6,281 nucleotides of DNA from DATHVI01 sp035461385 (GCA_035461385.1 DATHVI010000099.1:1-6281), one strand, 5' to 3'. Shown: positions 1 through 5,663, counted from the first letter of the stretch. Program-made: numbers and translations. Notes: a model not told the origin generated them from the letters alone.

Positions 1-663
1 CGGGTGCTCGCGATCGACCTCGACCCCCAGGGCAACCTGACCATGAGTCAGGGCGTCGACCCCGACAAGGTCGAGAAGAGCATGTTCGACGTGCTCGTCC
101 ATCGGACCCCGATCAGCGAGGTGATCGTCGAGCGCGAGATCGACGTCGCGGTTGCCTCGATCGATCTCGCCGGCGCTGAGATCGCGATGAGCACCCAGAT
201 CGGTCGCGAGCGCGCGCTTCAGAAGGCCCTGGACGAGGTACTCGACGACTATGACTTCGTCTGCATCGACACCCCGCCCAGTCTCGGGCTGCTCACCGTG
301 AACGCGCTCACCGCGGCGAACAAGGTGATCGTGCCCGTGCAGTGCGAGTACCTCTCGATGCGCGGGCTCGTCCAGCTGCAGAACACGCTTCAGATGATCC
401 GGGAGAACCTCAACCCCGGCGTCGAGATCGAGGGAATCCTGCCGACGATGCTCGACTCGCGGACCGTCCACGCCAAGGAGGCGGTGGAGATCCTCGAGGA
501 GAACTTCGGCGAGCTCGTCTTCAAGTCGCGGATCCGTAAGGCGATCAAGTTCGCCGAGGCGCCCGTCCGTGGCAGCAGCGTCCTCAAGTACGATCCGAGC
601 GGGAACGCGGCGAACTACTACCGTGAGCTGGCGAAGGAGGTTCTGACGAATGGCGCGTCGTAA
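1..663 (+). CDS. parA: ParA/Soj-family chromosome-partitioning ATPase (5' end outside window)
   Basis: C-terminal 220 codons of a ParA/MinD-superfamily ATPase that, with ParB bound near the origin, segregates chromosomes by forming ATP-dependent dimers on DNA. The reading frame is open from base 1, so the start and the Walker A P-loop (KGGVGKTT type) lie upstream. Visible hallmarks, numbered from the first codon here: LAIDLDPQGN at residues 3-12 (the Soj-type DxDPQGN motif), Walker B with FVCIDTPPSLG at about 86-96, the segment VPVQCEYLSMRG at about 111-122, and a C-terminal Soj signature with IRKAIKFAEAPVRG followed by YDPSG. The family is usually 250-290 residues, so some 30-40 are missing. 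The gene overlaps ftsZ by 14 bases, implying co-transcription and coupled translation. A plasmid-type ParA is less likely given the Soj-like C-terminus, but parB is not in view. Confidence 0.93.
   Translation, partial: RVLAIDLDPQGNLTMSQGVDPDKVEKSMFDVLVHRTPISEVIVEREIDVAVASIDLAGAEIAMSTQIGRERALQKALDEVLDDYDFVCIDTPPSLGLLTVNALTAANKVIVPVQCEYLSMRGLVQLQNTLQMIRENLNPGVEIEGILPTMLDSRTVHAKEAVEILEENFGELVFKSRIRKAIKFAEAPVRGSSVLKYDPSGNAANYYRELAKEVLTNGAS
634..640 (+). promoter_or_regulatory. Ribosome binding site of ftsZ inside the end of parA
   Basis: AAGGAGG lies 9 bases before the ATG at 650, within the last codons of parA. Its strength and spacing decide the start in favour of ATG 650 over the in-frame ATG at 674. 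It also means ftsZ can be translated independently as well as by coupling to parA. Confidence 0.8.
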
Positions 664-2170
664 GCGGGCCAGCATGCGCGAAGGCCCGCTCGCCGACCTC
701 TTCCGCTCAACCGTCGAGCCCGAGGATCCACCCGAGGCGCCAGGCCGCTCCGAGCCGCCGCCGGCTGACGAGGAGGCCCCGGCCGTCGCCGGATCCGAGC
801 CCGCGGCCGCCTCTGCCTCCGCGGACCCGACCGCTCCCGAGCCTGAGCCGGCGGCCGGTCCCGCCGAGCCCAAGGAGGAGCCGGCGTTCGGCCGCGAGGA
901 GCCGCTGCCGCCTGACCCCGAGCGCGTGCGCGCGTACCGGGTCAGCGACGATGCATCGAGCATCCCCGAGGCGAAGGAGCGGCTGAGCCGGATCTTCGGC
1001 GAGGACATGCCCGACTACGAGGGCCCCGCGTTCGGGCGCGAGGAGCCCGCGCTCGGGGCCGGGGGTGCCGATACGCGCCCGCACACCCCCGTGATCCGGG
1101 TCATCGGCGTCGGCGGCGCCGGCGTCAACGCGATCAACCGGATGATCGAGGCGGAGATCCCCGGGGTCGAGTTCATGGCGATCAACACCGACCTCCAGTC
1201 GCTTCAGCAATCCGCGGCCGACGTCACCGTCCACCTCGGAAGCGGGGTCGCGCGCGGGCTCGGCGCCGGCTCCGACCCCGAGCTCGGCTACAAGGCGGCG
1301 TTCGAGGAGCAGGACAAGATCAAGCGCCTGCTCAAGGGCTCCGACATGGTCTTCATCACCGCCGGCGCCGGCGGCGGCACGGGCACCGGCGCCGCGCCGG
1401 TGGTCGCGCGCCTCGCCCGCGACGTCGGCGCGCTCGCGGTCGGGATCGTCACGAAGCCGTTCCGGTTCGAGGGCACGCGCCGAGCGAAGCAGGCCGACGA
1501 CGGGATCGATGCCCTCGGCGCCGAGGTCGACACCCTGATCGTGGTCCCGAACGAGAACCTGCTCGCGGTGCTCGCGAAGACGACGACGATGGTCGAGGCG
1601 TTCCAGGTCGCCGACGACGTCCTCCGCCAGGGCGTCCAGGGGATCACCGAGCTGATCACCCTCCCCGGGATGATCAACCTCGACTTCGCCGACGTCCGGA
1701 CGACGATGCGCGACGCCGGCCACGCGCTGCTCGGGATCGGCATGGGCATTGGCGACAACCGCGCCGTCAACGCCGCCGAGCGTGCGGTGTCCTCACCGCT
1801 GCTCGACACCTCGGTCGACGGGGCGCGCTCGATCCTGCTCTCGATCACCGGCGGGCCCGACCTCAGCCTGCTCGAGGTCTCCGAGGCCGCGAAGGCGGTC
1901 CAGGAGTCGGCGCACCCCGACGCCAACATCATCTTCGGCGCCAACGTCGACGAGTCGCTCGACGAGCAGGTCTGGGTGACGGTGATCGCCACCCGGTTCG
2001 ACGGTCGCGGCCGCCGCGCCGACGGCAGCCCGACCGCGAAGCGGGCCGCGGGCACGACCTCGACTTCGACCCGGCGCCCCGAGGACCGCCGCGCGGGCAC
2101 CGCGCGGAGCTTCGAGCAGCGCCCCCGCGACCTCTCGATCGACGTCCCGGAGTTCGTCCCCAACGGCTAG
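650..2170 (+). CDS. ftsZ: Cell division GTPase FtsZ with a long N-terminal extension
   Basis: Tubulin-like GTPase that polymerises into the division ring. Residues 1-145 are an extension absent from ordinary FtsZ: a basic start (RRKR at 3-6), a possible amphipathic helix around 8-19, a Pro/Glu/Ala-rich stretch (about 22-90), then a more ordered block (91-125) between two copies of PAFGREEP. The GTPase core follows: GVGGAGVNAINRM at 153-165, the tubulin signature GGGTGTG at 241-247, RQGVQGI at 326-332 and the catalytic T7 loop NLDFADV at 343-349, with N343, D345 and D348 all present. The core ends near 450. A linker of about 45 residues leads to a C-terminal peptide, LSIDVPEFV (495-503), resembling the DxPxF peptide that binds SepF/FtsA-type partners, but ending PNG instead of basic residues. 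The protein has 506 residues against about 380 normally. All visible GTPase residues are kept, so activity is expected. It could be the main FtsZ or a second paralogue; no division/cell-wall genes flank it here. Confidence 0.94.
   Translation: MARRKRASMREGPLADLFRSTVEPEDPPEAPGRSEPPPADEEAPAVAGSEPAAASASADPTAPEPEPAAGPAEPKEEPAFGREEPLPPDPERVRAYRVSDDASSIPEAKERLSRIFGEDMPDYEGPAFGREEPALGAGGADTRPHTPVIRVIGVGGAGVNAINRMIEAEIPGVEFMAINTDLQSLQQSAADVTVHLGSGVARGLGAGSDPELGYKAAFEEQDKIKRLLKGSDMVFITAGAGGGTGTGAAPVVARLARDVGALAVGIVTKPFRFEGTRRAKQADDGIDALGAEVDTLIVVPNENLLAVLAKTTTMVEAFQVADDVLRQGVQGITELITLPGMINLDFADVRTTMRDAGHALLGIGMGIGDNRAVNAAERAVSSPLLDTSVDGARSILLSITGGPDLSLLEVSEAAKAVQESAHPDANIIFGANVDESLDEQVWVTVIATRFDGRGRRADGSPTAKRAAGTTSTSTRRPEDRRAGTARSFEQRPRDLSIDVPEFVPNG
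881..1048 (+). repeat. PAFGREEP peptide repeat flanking a block in the FtsZ extension
   Basis: The octapeptide PAFGREEP is encoded twice, at 881-904 and 1025-1048 (residues 78-85 and 126-133). The copies are identical in protein but differ at third codon positions, so the peptide rather than the DNA appears conserved. They bracket about 40 residues containing a predicted amphipathic helix (AKERLSRIFG at 108-117) and an acidic DMPDYE segment. This may be a duplicated short interaction motif. Confidence 0.6.
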
Positions 2171-2189
2171 CCGGCTCGGCTTAGCCGGC
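2170..2189. terminator. Stem-loop spanning the convergent ftsZ and PepSY stop codons
   Basis: GCCGGCT (2170-2176) and AGCCGGC (2183-2189) form a perfect 7-base-pair stem around the 6-base loop CGGCTT. It starts at the last base of the ftsZ stop and includes the PepSY stop (2181-2183, minus strand). Only 10 bases separate the two genes, so a symmetric hairpin could act as a shared transcription end for both strands. There is no T-tract on either side, so it is not a classical intrinsic terminator. Confidence 0.4.
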
Positions 2190-2516
2190 GCCGTCGTCCC
2201 CGGCGCCGTCGGAAGCCTCGTCGTCGGTTTCCTCGCCGACGACGTTGAAATCGCGGTCGAGCTGGACGTCGACCTGGCTGCCGTCGGCGAGCTCGACCTC
2301 GACCTCGTAGTAGCTCTCCTCGTCCCCGACCTCGGTCTCGGTGACGCTCCCGCCGCCGGTCGCGTCGAGCGCCGCCGCGCTCGCGCGCTCGAGCGCGGTT
2401 CCGGTGATCGGCCCCTCGGAGTCGTCGCCGCCGCCGGTCGCGACGGCGACTCCGGCGCCCGCGACCGCGACGCACAGCGCCGCTGCTCCGACCGTGATCA
2501 GCTTCGTCCTGGTCAT
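2181..2516 (-). CDS. Exported small PepSY-domain protein
   Basis: A 111-residue secreted or membrane-anchored protein. Residues 1-4 are a short basic start; 5-26 are a hydrophobic Ala/Val-rich segment ending in AVA (24-26), which fits either signal peptidase I cleavage or an uncleaved anchor. Residues about 38-95 match the PepSY pattern: an ALERASAAAL helix, then strands with ESYYEVEVELADGSQVDVQLD and FNVVGEE. The tail (97-111) is acidic and Gly-rich. PepSY domains are thought to bind or inhibit extracytoplasmic proteins, and small PepSY proteins often sit beside two-component systems. The gene follows the regulator and kinase on the same strand after an 82-base gap with its own candidate operator and promoter. 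Start ATG 2516 is fixed by AGGAGGA (2532-2526), 9 bases away. Role here is inferred: feedback modulator or output of the kinase. Confidence 0.85.
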   Translation of the reverse strand: MTRTKLITVGAAALCVAVAGAGVAVATGGGDDSEGPITGTALERASAAALDATGGGSVTETEVGDEESYYEVEVELADGSQVDVQLDRDFNVVGEETDDEASDGAGDDGAG

Positions 2517-2525
2517 CGCCTGCGA

Positions 2526-2532
2526 TCCTCCT
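2526..2532 (-). promoter_or_regulatory. Ribosome binding site of the PepSY gene
   Basis: On the minus strand AGGAGGA lies 9 bases upstream of the ATG at 2516. A strong independent site after a non-coding gap supports separate initiation of this gene rather than translational coupling to the kinase. Confidence 0.75.
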
Positions 2533-2558
2533 GGTCTCGGTCTCGACTGTCGCCGTCG

Positions 2559-2564
2559 TTTCTA
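2559..2564 (-). promoter_or_regulatory. Candidate -10 element of the PepSY promoter
   Basis: TAGAAA on the minus strand (2564 to 2559) matches TATAAT at four of six positions and begins 11 bases after the second TTTCA half-site (2580-2576). No recognisable -35 is present; the direct repeat occupies that place, as in PhoB-type activated promoters. The intervening CGCCGCGG is shared, at the same position, with the lipoprotein promoter at 4755-4762. Predicted start is roughly 2552, giving a leader of about 35 bases. Confidence 0.45.
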
Positions 2565-2573
2565 CCGCGGCGT

Positions 2574-2594
2574 CGTGAAACGGCGATGAAAGCC
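2574..2594 (-). promoter_or_regulatory. Candidate response-regulator operator upstream of the PepSY gene
   Basis: On the minus strand GGCTTTCATC (2594-2585) is followed by GTTTCACG, giving TTTCA half-sites at 2591-2587 and 2580-2576, exactly 11 bases apart. The first decamer is identical to both copies upstream of the response-regulator gene. Tandem half-sites one helical turn apart are the usual target of OmpR/PhoB-family dimers. The site is in the short gap between the kinase stop (2599) and the PepSY start (2516). Confidence 0.6.
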
Positions 2595-2598
2595 GGGC

Positions 2599-3966
2599 TC
2601 ACCCCGCCGGAAGCTCGATCCAGACATCGGCGCCGTCGCGCGGGACGTTGGCTGCAACCGCCCGGCCGCCGTGCGCGCGGGCGATCGCGTCAACGATCGC
2701 GAGGCCGAGCCCGGCGCCGCCCGGGCCGCGGCCGCGTCCGGCGCGGCTGAAGCGCTCGAAGACGCGGGGGAGCAGCTCCGCCTCGAAGCCCGGCCCCCGA
2801 TCGCGCACGTGGAGCTCTACTCGCTCGGGCGCCGACCTCGCGACGACCGTGACAGCGCCGCTCCCGTGGCCGAGGGCGTTGTCGATCAGGCTCGTCAGCG
2901 CTTGGTCGAGGCGTTGCCGGTCAGCCTCGACGATCAGCCCGCCGCCGTCGACGGCGAGCTCACGCCCGTCCGCGCTCGCTCGCGCGCGAAAGCGGTCGGC
3001 CACCTCGGCGAGGAGACGGTCGAGCGCGACCGGCTCACGCTCGAGCTCGATCCCCTCCTGCTCGGAGCGGGCGACCACGAGCAGGTCCTCGGCGAGGCGG
3101 ATCAGGCGATCGACCTCGTCCATCGCCGAGACGATCGCGGCCCGGAGCTCGTCGGCGCCGGCGGCGTGGCGAAGCGCGAGCTCGAGCTCGGCCCGGTGCA
3201 GGGTGAGCGGCGTCCGCAGCTCGTGGCTGGCGTCGTCGACGAACCGCCGCTCGCGCTCGATCGCCGCCTCGAGGCGATCGAGCATCTCGTTCAGAGTCTC
3301 GCCGAGGCGCCGCAGCTCGTCGTTCGCGGTCGGCAGGGGAAGGCGTTCGGTCAGGTGGGAGGCGGAGATCGCGTCCGCGCGCGTTCGCATCGCCTCGACC
3401 GGCCGCAGCGCCGCCGCCGCCGCGCCGTACCCGGCGAGCGAGGCGAGCGGCAGCGCGATCAGGCCGCCGACGAGGAGCAGGGTGGCGAGCCTCGCGAGCG
3501 CCTCGTCGCGGTCCTCGAGCGAGGTGCCGACGACCGCGACCGCCGGCCCGTCGGGGCCCTCGACCGGCGCCACGAGCAGCCGCAGCCGACCCTCGAGGCC
3601 GGGCACGGAGTCGCGCTCGTGGAAAGCGGGGGCGCTGGTGGCGCCGGCGACCTCCGCGGGGCTCAGGATCTGCCGCGAGCCGAGCTGCGGCGTCGAGTCG
3701 AGCACCCGGCCATCGGGAGCAACGATCTGGGCGAAGCTCTCCTCGCCCTCGATCAGCGACTCGGCAGCGGGGTCGCCGAGCCCGGAGCCGGGGGCGCGGG
3801 CGAGGGCGGCGACCTCCCCGGCGCGGGAGCGAAGACCCTGTTCGATCGATCGGTCGAGCTCGGTTCCGAGGCGCAGATAGACGAACAGGCCAAGCCCGGC
3901 GAGGACGACGGCCATCGCCAAGGCGAAGACCGCGGTGATCCGCAGCCGGATCGGAACTCGGCTCAA
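2599..3966 (-). CDS. Membrane sensor histidine kinase (HAMP-HisKA-HATPase_c)
   Basis: A 455-residue sensor kinase that autophosphorylates and passes the phosphate to the adjacent response regulator. Order: cytoplasmic residues 1-8; TM1 about 9-31; extracytoplasmic sensor 32-158, short and of no family I recognise; TM2 about 159-182; HAMP about 183-236; H-box FVDDASHELRTPL (242-254) with phospho-accepting H248; N-box SLIDNALGHG with N363; G1 box DRGPGF (389-394); F-box FERFSRA (403-409); G2 box GAGLGLAIV (417-425). All catalytic motifs are present. The start is TTG at 3966, overlapping the regulator's TGA in the sequence TTGA; GGAG at 3977-3974 lies 7 bases upstream. The first in-frame Met (residue 18) is inside TM1, so TTG is preferred. 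The overlap implies coupled translation with the regulator. The signal is unknown; the PepSY and lipoprotein neighbours point to an envelope cue. Confidence 0.93.
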   Translation of the reverse strand: MSRVPIRLRITAVFALAMAVVLAGLGLFVYLRLGTELDRSIEQGLRSRAGEVAALARAPGSGLGDPAAESLIEGEESFAQIVAPDGRVLDSTPQLGSRQILSPAEVAGATSAPAFHERDSVPGLEGRLRLLVAPVEGPDGPAVAVVGTSLEDRDEALARLATLLLVGGLIALPLASLAGYGAAAAALRPVEAMRTRADAISASHLTERLPLPTANDELRRLGETLNEMLDRLEAAIERERRFVDDASHELRTPLTLHRAELELALRHAAGADELRAAIVSAMDEVDRLIRLAEDLLVVARSEQEGIELEREPVALDRLLAEVADRFRARASADGRELAVDGGGLIVEADRQRLDQALTSLIDNALGHGSGAVTVVARSAPERVELHVRDRGPGFEAELLPRVFERFSRAGRGRGPGGAGLGLAIVDAIARAHGGRAVAANVPRDGADVWIELPAG

Positions 3967-4649
3967 GGCGGCGCTCCGCCGTCCTCACGCAGCCTGTAGC
4001 CGGCGCCGCGCACGGTCTCGATCGAGCTGACACCGAACGGCCGGTCGATCTTGCGCCGCAGGAACCGCACGTAGACGTCGACGACGTTCGAGCGGTTCTC
4101 GTACTCGTAGTCCCAGGCGTGCTCGAGGAGCTGGAAGCGAGACAGCACCTCGCCGGGACGGCGCATCAGCGTCTCCAGCACGGCGAACTCCTTCGGCGAC
4201 AGCTCGATCGGCTCCTCACCGCGCCACACCCGGCGGGTCGCCGGGTCGAGCCGGAGGGTCCCGACCCGCAGCTCGGACGGCCGCTCGGGGCGCCCGCGGC
4301 GGACCAGGGCCCGCAGGCGCGCGAGCAGCTCGGCGTAGGAGAAGGGCTTGGTCAGGTAGTCGTCGGCGCCGCTGTCGAGCCCGGCAACCCGGTCACGGAT
4401 CGCGTCCCGCGCCGTCAGCAGCAGGATCGGCGACCAGACCCCCGCGGCTCGTAGCCGCCTGCAGACCTCGAACCCGTCGACGCCGGGCAGCATGAGGTCG
4501 AGGACGATTGCGTCGTAGTCGGTTGCCTGAGCTCGCCACAGCGCCTCCTCGCCGGCGCCGACCGCGTCGACCGCCATCCCCTCTCGGGCGAGGCCGCGGT
4601 GCAGCAGCGCGAGGAGCTTCGGCTCGTCCTCGACGATCAGTACGCGCAT
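3963..4649 (-). CDS. OmpR/PhoB-family response regulator
   Basis: A 228-residue DNA-binding response regulator, the partner of the overlapping kinase gene. Receiver domain (about 1-118): acidic pair E7-D8 in MRVLIVEDE, phospho-acceptor D51 in IVLDLMLPG, switch T79 in LLLTARD, and K101 in DYLTKPFSY. A winged-helix effector domain (about 127-223) includes SPKEFAVLETLMRRPGEVLS and a recognition-helix region with SNVVDVYVRFLRRKID, ending VRGAGYRLRE. Length is normal for the subfamily. I chose ATG 4649 because MRVLIVEDE is the standard family N-terminus and GAGGG lies 11 bases upstream; a GTG at 4661 would add MAAA but would have no properly spaced ribosome binding site. The gene leads the operon and lies just downstream of the best copy of the TTTCA direct repeat, suggesting autoregulation. 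Its exact orthologue (MprA-, CseB- or TcrX-like) cannot be told by eye. Confidence 0.93.
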   Translation of the reverse strand: MRVLIVEDEPKLLALLHRGLAREGMAVDAVGAGEEALWRAQATDYDAIVLDLMLPGVDGFEVCRRLRAAGVWSPILLLTARDAIRDRVAGLDSGADDYLTKPFSYAELLARLRALVRRGRPERPSELRVGTLRLDPATRRVWRGEEPIELSPKEFAVLETLMRRPGEVLSRFQLLEHAWDYEYENRSNVVDVYVRFLRRKIDRPFGVSSIETVRGAGYRLREDGGAPP

Positions 4650-4674
4650 GGCTGCGGCCACCCTCGGGCTCGAC

Positions 4675-4695
4675 GATGAAAGCCAGATGAAAGCC
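4675..4695 (-). promoter_or_regulatory. Candidate autoregulatory operator of the response-regulator gene
   Basis: The decamer GGCTTTCATC occurs twice on the minus strand, at 4695-4686 and 4684-4675, separated by one T: a perfect direct repeat with an 11-base period. It ends 25 bases before the ATG at 4649. OmpR/PhoB-family regulators bind such tandem repeats head to tail. Unlike the PepSY and lipoprotein sites there is no good -10 hexamer 11 bases downstream (GAGGGT is there), so it may repress, or act on an unrecognised promoter. Confidence 0.65.
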
Positions 4696-4735
4696 GAGAT
4701 TCGGCGCTGGTGCCTGGTCGACGCCGCGACCGAGC

Positions 4736-4753
4736 GTTCACGAGCTTTTCATC
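4736..4753 (+). promoter_or_regulatory. Candidate response-regulator operator upstream of the lipoprotein gene
   Basis: On the plus strand GTTCA (4736-4740) and TTTCA (4747-4751, extending to TTTCATC) are 11 bases apart, the same half-site spacing and orientation relative to the gene as at the regulator and PepSY genes. The second half-site shares TTTCATC with the perfect copies; the first is degenerate by one base. Confidence 0.55.
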
Positions 4754-4762
4754 TCGCCGCGG

Positions 4763-4768
4763 GATAAC
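4763..4768 (+). promoter_or_regulatory. Candidate -10 element of the lipoprotein promoter
   Basis: GATAAC matches TATAAT at four of six positions and begins 11 bases after the TTTCA half-site at 4747-4751, the same distance as in the PepSY promoter. There is no clear -35, as expected if an activator bound to the repeat replaces it. Predicted start is near 4775, giving a leader of just under 40 bases before the ATG at 4813. Confidence 0.45.
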
Positions 4769-4799
4769 CGCGAACGCCCGCCGGAACCGTCCCGCGACC

Positions 4800-4806
4800 A
4801 AGGAGG
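4800..4806 (+). promoter_or_regulatory. Ribosome binding site of the lipoprotein gene
   Basis: AAGGAGG ends 6 bases before the ATG at 4813. It fixes that start, which in turn gives a complete lipoprotein signal peptide. Confidence 0.8.
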
Positions 4807-4812
4807 CACGCG

Positions 4813-5583
4813 ATGACCCCTGAAGCCAAACCGCCCGCCAGCGGCGCCCGCGTCGCGGGGTGCGCGACGATCGCCGCCGCGCTCGCGATCCTCGGCCTCG
4901 GAGCCTGCGGGAGCGGGGGCGGCGGCGGGGAGCCGGCGCTCCCCCGGGGCGACGAGCCGGTCGAGCTCGATCCGACCGACTTCAGCGTCGCGATCGACAA
5001 CCCCTACTGGCCGATGACCCCAGGCACGAGGTGGGTCTACCGCGAGGTCGAGGGCGACGCAGTGATGCGGGTCGAGGTGACGGTCACCGCGCGCACGAAG
5101 ATGACCGCCGCCGGGATCCCGGCACGCGTCGTTCGCGACGTGGTCACCGAGCGGGGCACGAAGGTCGAGGTGACCGACGACTGGTACGCGCAGGATTCCG
5201 ACGGCAACGTCTGGTACCTCGGCGAGGACACGGCCGAATACGAGGATGGCAAGCCGACGACCACCGCGGGTTCGTTCGAGGCCGGGGTCGACGGCGCCGA
5301 GGCCGGGATCGCGATGCCCGCCGACCCGCGGGTGGGGCTCCGGTACCGGCAGGAGTACTACGAAGGCGAGGCCGAGGACGAGGCCACCGTCCTCAGCCTC
5401 GACGAGCGGGTCGAGGTGCCGTTCGACCGCTACACCGGCGTGCTGATGACCAAAGACCTCGATCCCCTCGAGCCCGCGGTAAACGAGCACAAGTTCTACG
5501 CCCGCGGCGTCGGCCCGGTGCTGACGCTGAACCTCTCGGGTGGCGTCGGCCGGGAGGAGCTGGTCGACTACGTGCGAGACTGA
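4813..5583 (+). CDS. Secreted lipoprotein of a conserved unnamed family
   Basis: A 256-residue predicted lipoprotein. The signal peptide has a polar start (1-14), a hydrophobic core (about 15-28) and the lipobox LGAC (29-32), so C32 would be lipidated and the protein anchored on the outer face of the membrane; a Gly/Ser-rich spacer follows (33-39). The mature part has patterns I know from a widespread family of uncharacterised secreted proteins: NPYWPMTPGTRWVYRE (63-78), VEVTVTARTK (87-96), DWYAQDSDGNVWYLGEDT (123-140), EAGVDGAEAGIAMPADPRVG (156-175), YRQEYYEGEAED (178-189) and VLMTKDLDPLEP (210-221). It looks beta-rich, with no catalytic motif I recognise. I cannot give a family name or function. 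It diverges from the response-regulator gene and carries the same putative operator, so it is likely an output or accessory of the two-component system. Confidence 0.85.
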   Translation: MTPEAKPPASGARVAGCATIAAALAILGLGACGSGGGGGEPALPRGDEPVELDPTDFSVAIDNPYWPMTPGTRWVYREVEGDAVMRVEVTVTARTKMTAAGIPARVVRDVVTERGTKVEVTDDWYAQDSDGNVWYLGEDTAEYEDGKPTTTAGSFEAGVDGAEAGIAMPADPRVGLRYRQEYYEGEAEDEATVLSLDERVEVPFDRYTGVLMTKDLDPLEPAVNEHKFYARGVGPVLTLNLSGGVGREELVDYVRD

Positions 5584-5612
5584 GCATCGCTCTCTGAGCG
5601 CGGGCTGTAGCT

Positions 5613-5632
5613 CGGCGGCTCTCCCGCCGCCG
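5613..5632. terminator. GC-rich hairpin after the lipoprotein gene
   Basis: CGGCGGC (5613-5619) pairs with GCCGCCG (5626-5632) around the loop TCTCCC. It lies 30 bases after the lipoprotein stop. A smaller hairpin, CGCTC/GAGCG with a 3-base loop (5588-5600), precedes it. Neither has a T-tract, so termination here is possible but weakly supported in such GC-rich DNA. Confidence 0.3.
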
Positions 5633-5663
5633 GCGCGAACTGGCTTCTCGCCGCCCGCGGGCG

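Noticed and set aside
707..1723. Long open frame on the minus strand opposite ftsZ (338 codons)
   Set aside because: Antisense shadow of a GC-rich gene. Its product is low-complexity Arg/Gly/Leu/Asp-rich with no motif, and the opposite frame is unmistakably FtsZ.
2186..2213. Short direct repeat CCGGCGCCGTCG at the PepSY 3' end
   Set aside because: It only encodes the low-complexity tail DGAGDDGAG; nothing suggests a mobile or regulatory repeat.
2246..2250. TGAAA inside the PepSY coding sequence as a further regulator half-site
   Set aside because: No partner half-site lies 11 bases to either side, and it is within coding sequence.
2454..2474. Cys15 of the PepSY protein as a lipobox cysteine
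   Set aside because: The residues before it are AAAL, with Leu at -1 where Gly, Ala or Ser is needed, and the Cys is in the middle of the hydrophobic segment. Signal peptidase I cleavage or an uncleaved anchor fits better.
2648..3999. Two long plus-strand open frames opposite the histidine kinase (410 and 442 codons)
   Set aside because: Products are Arg/Ser/Ala- or Arg/Glu/Gly-rich without domains, while the minus strand encodes every histidine-kinase motif. They arise from GC-rich codon bias.
4650..4661. GTG at 4661 as the response-regulator start
   Set aside because: It would add only MAAA, and the purine-rich GAGGG would overlap the start codon. ATG 4649 gives the normal MRVLIVEDE start.
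4738..5490. Minus-strand open frame opposite the lipoprotein (250 codons)
   Set aside because: No recognisable domain, and it would cross the divergent regulatory region. The plus frame has a ribosome binding site, lipobox and family motifs.
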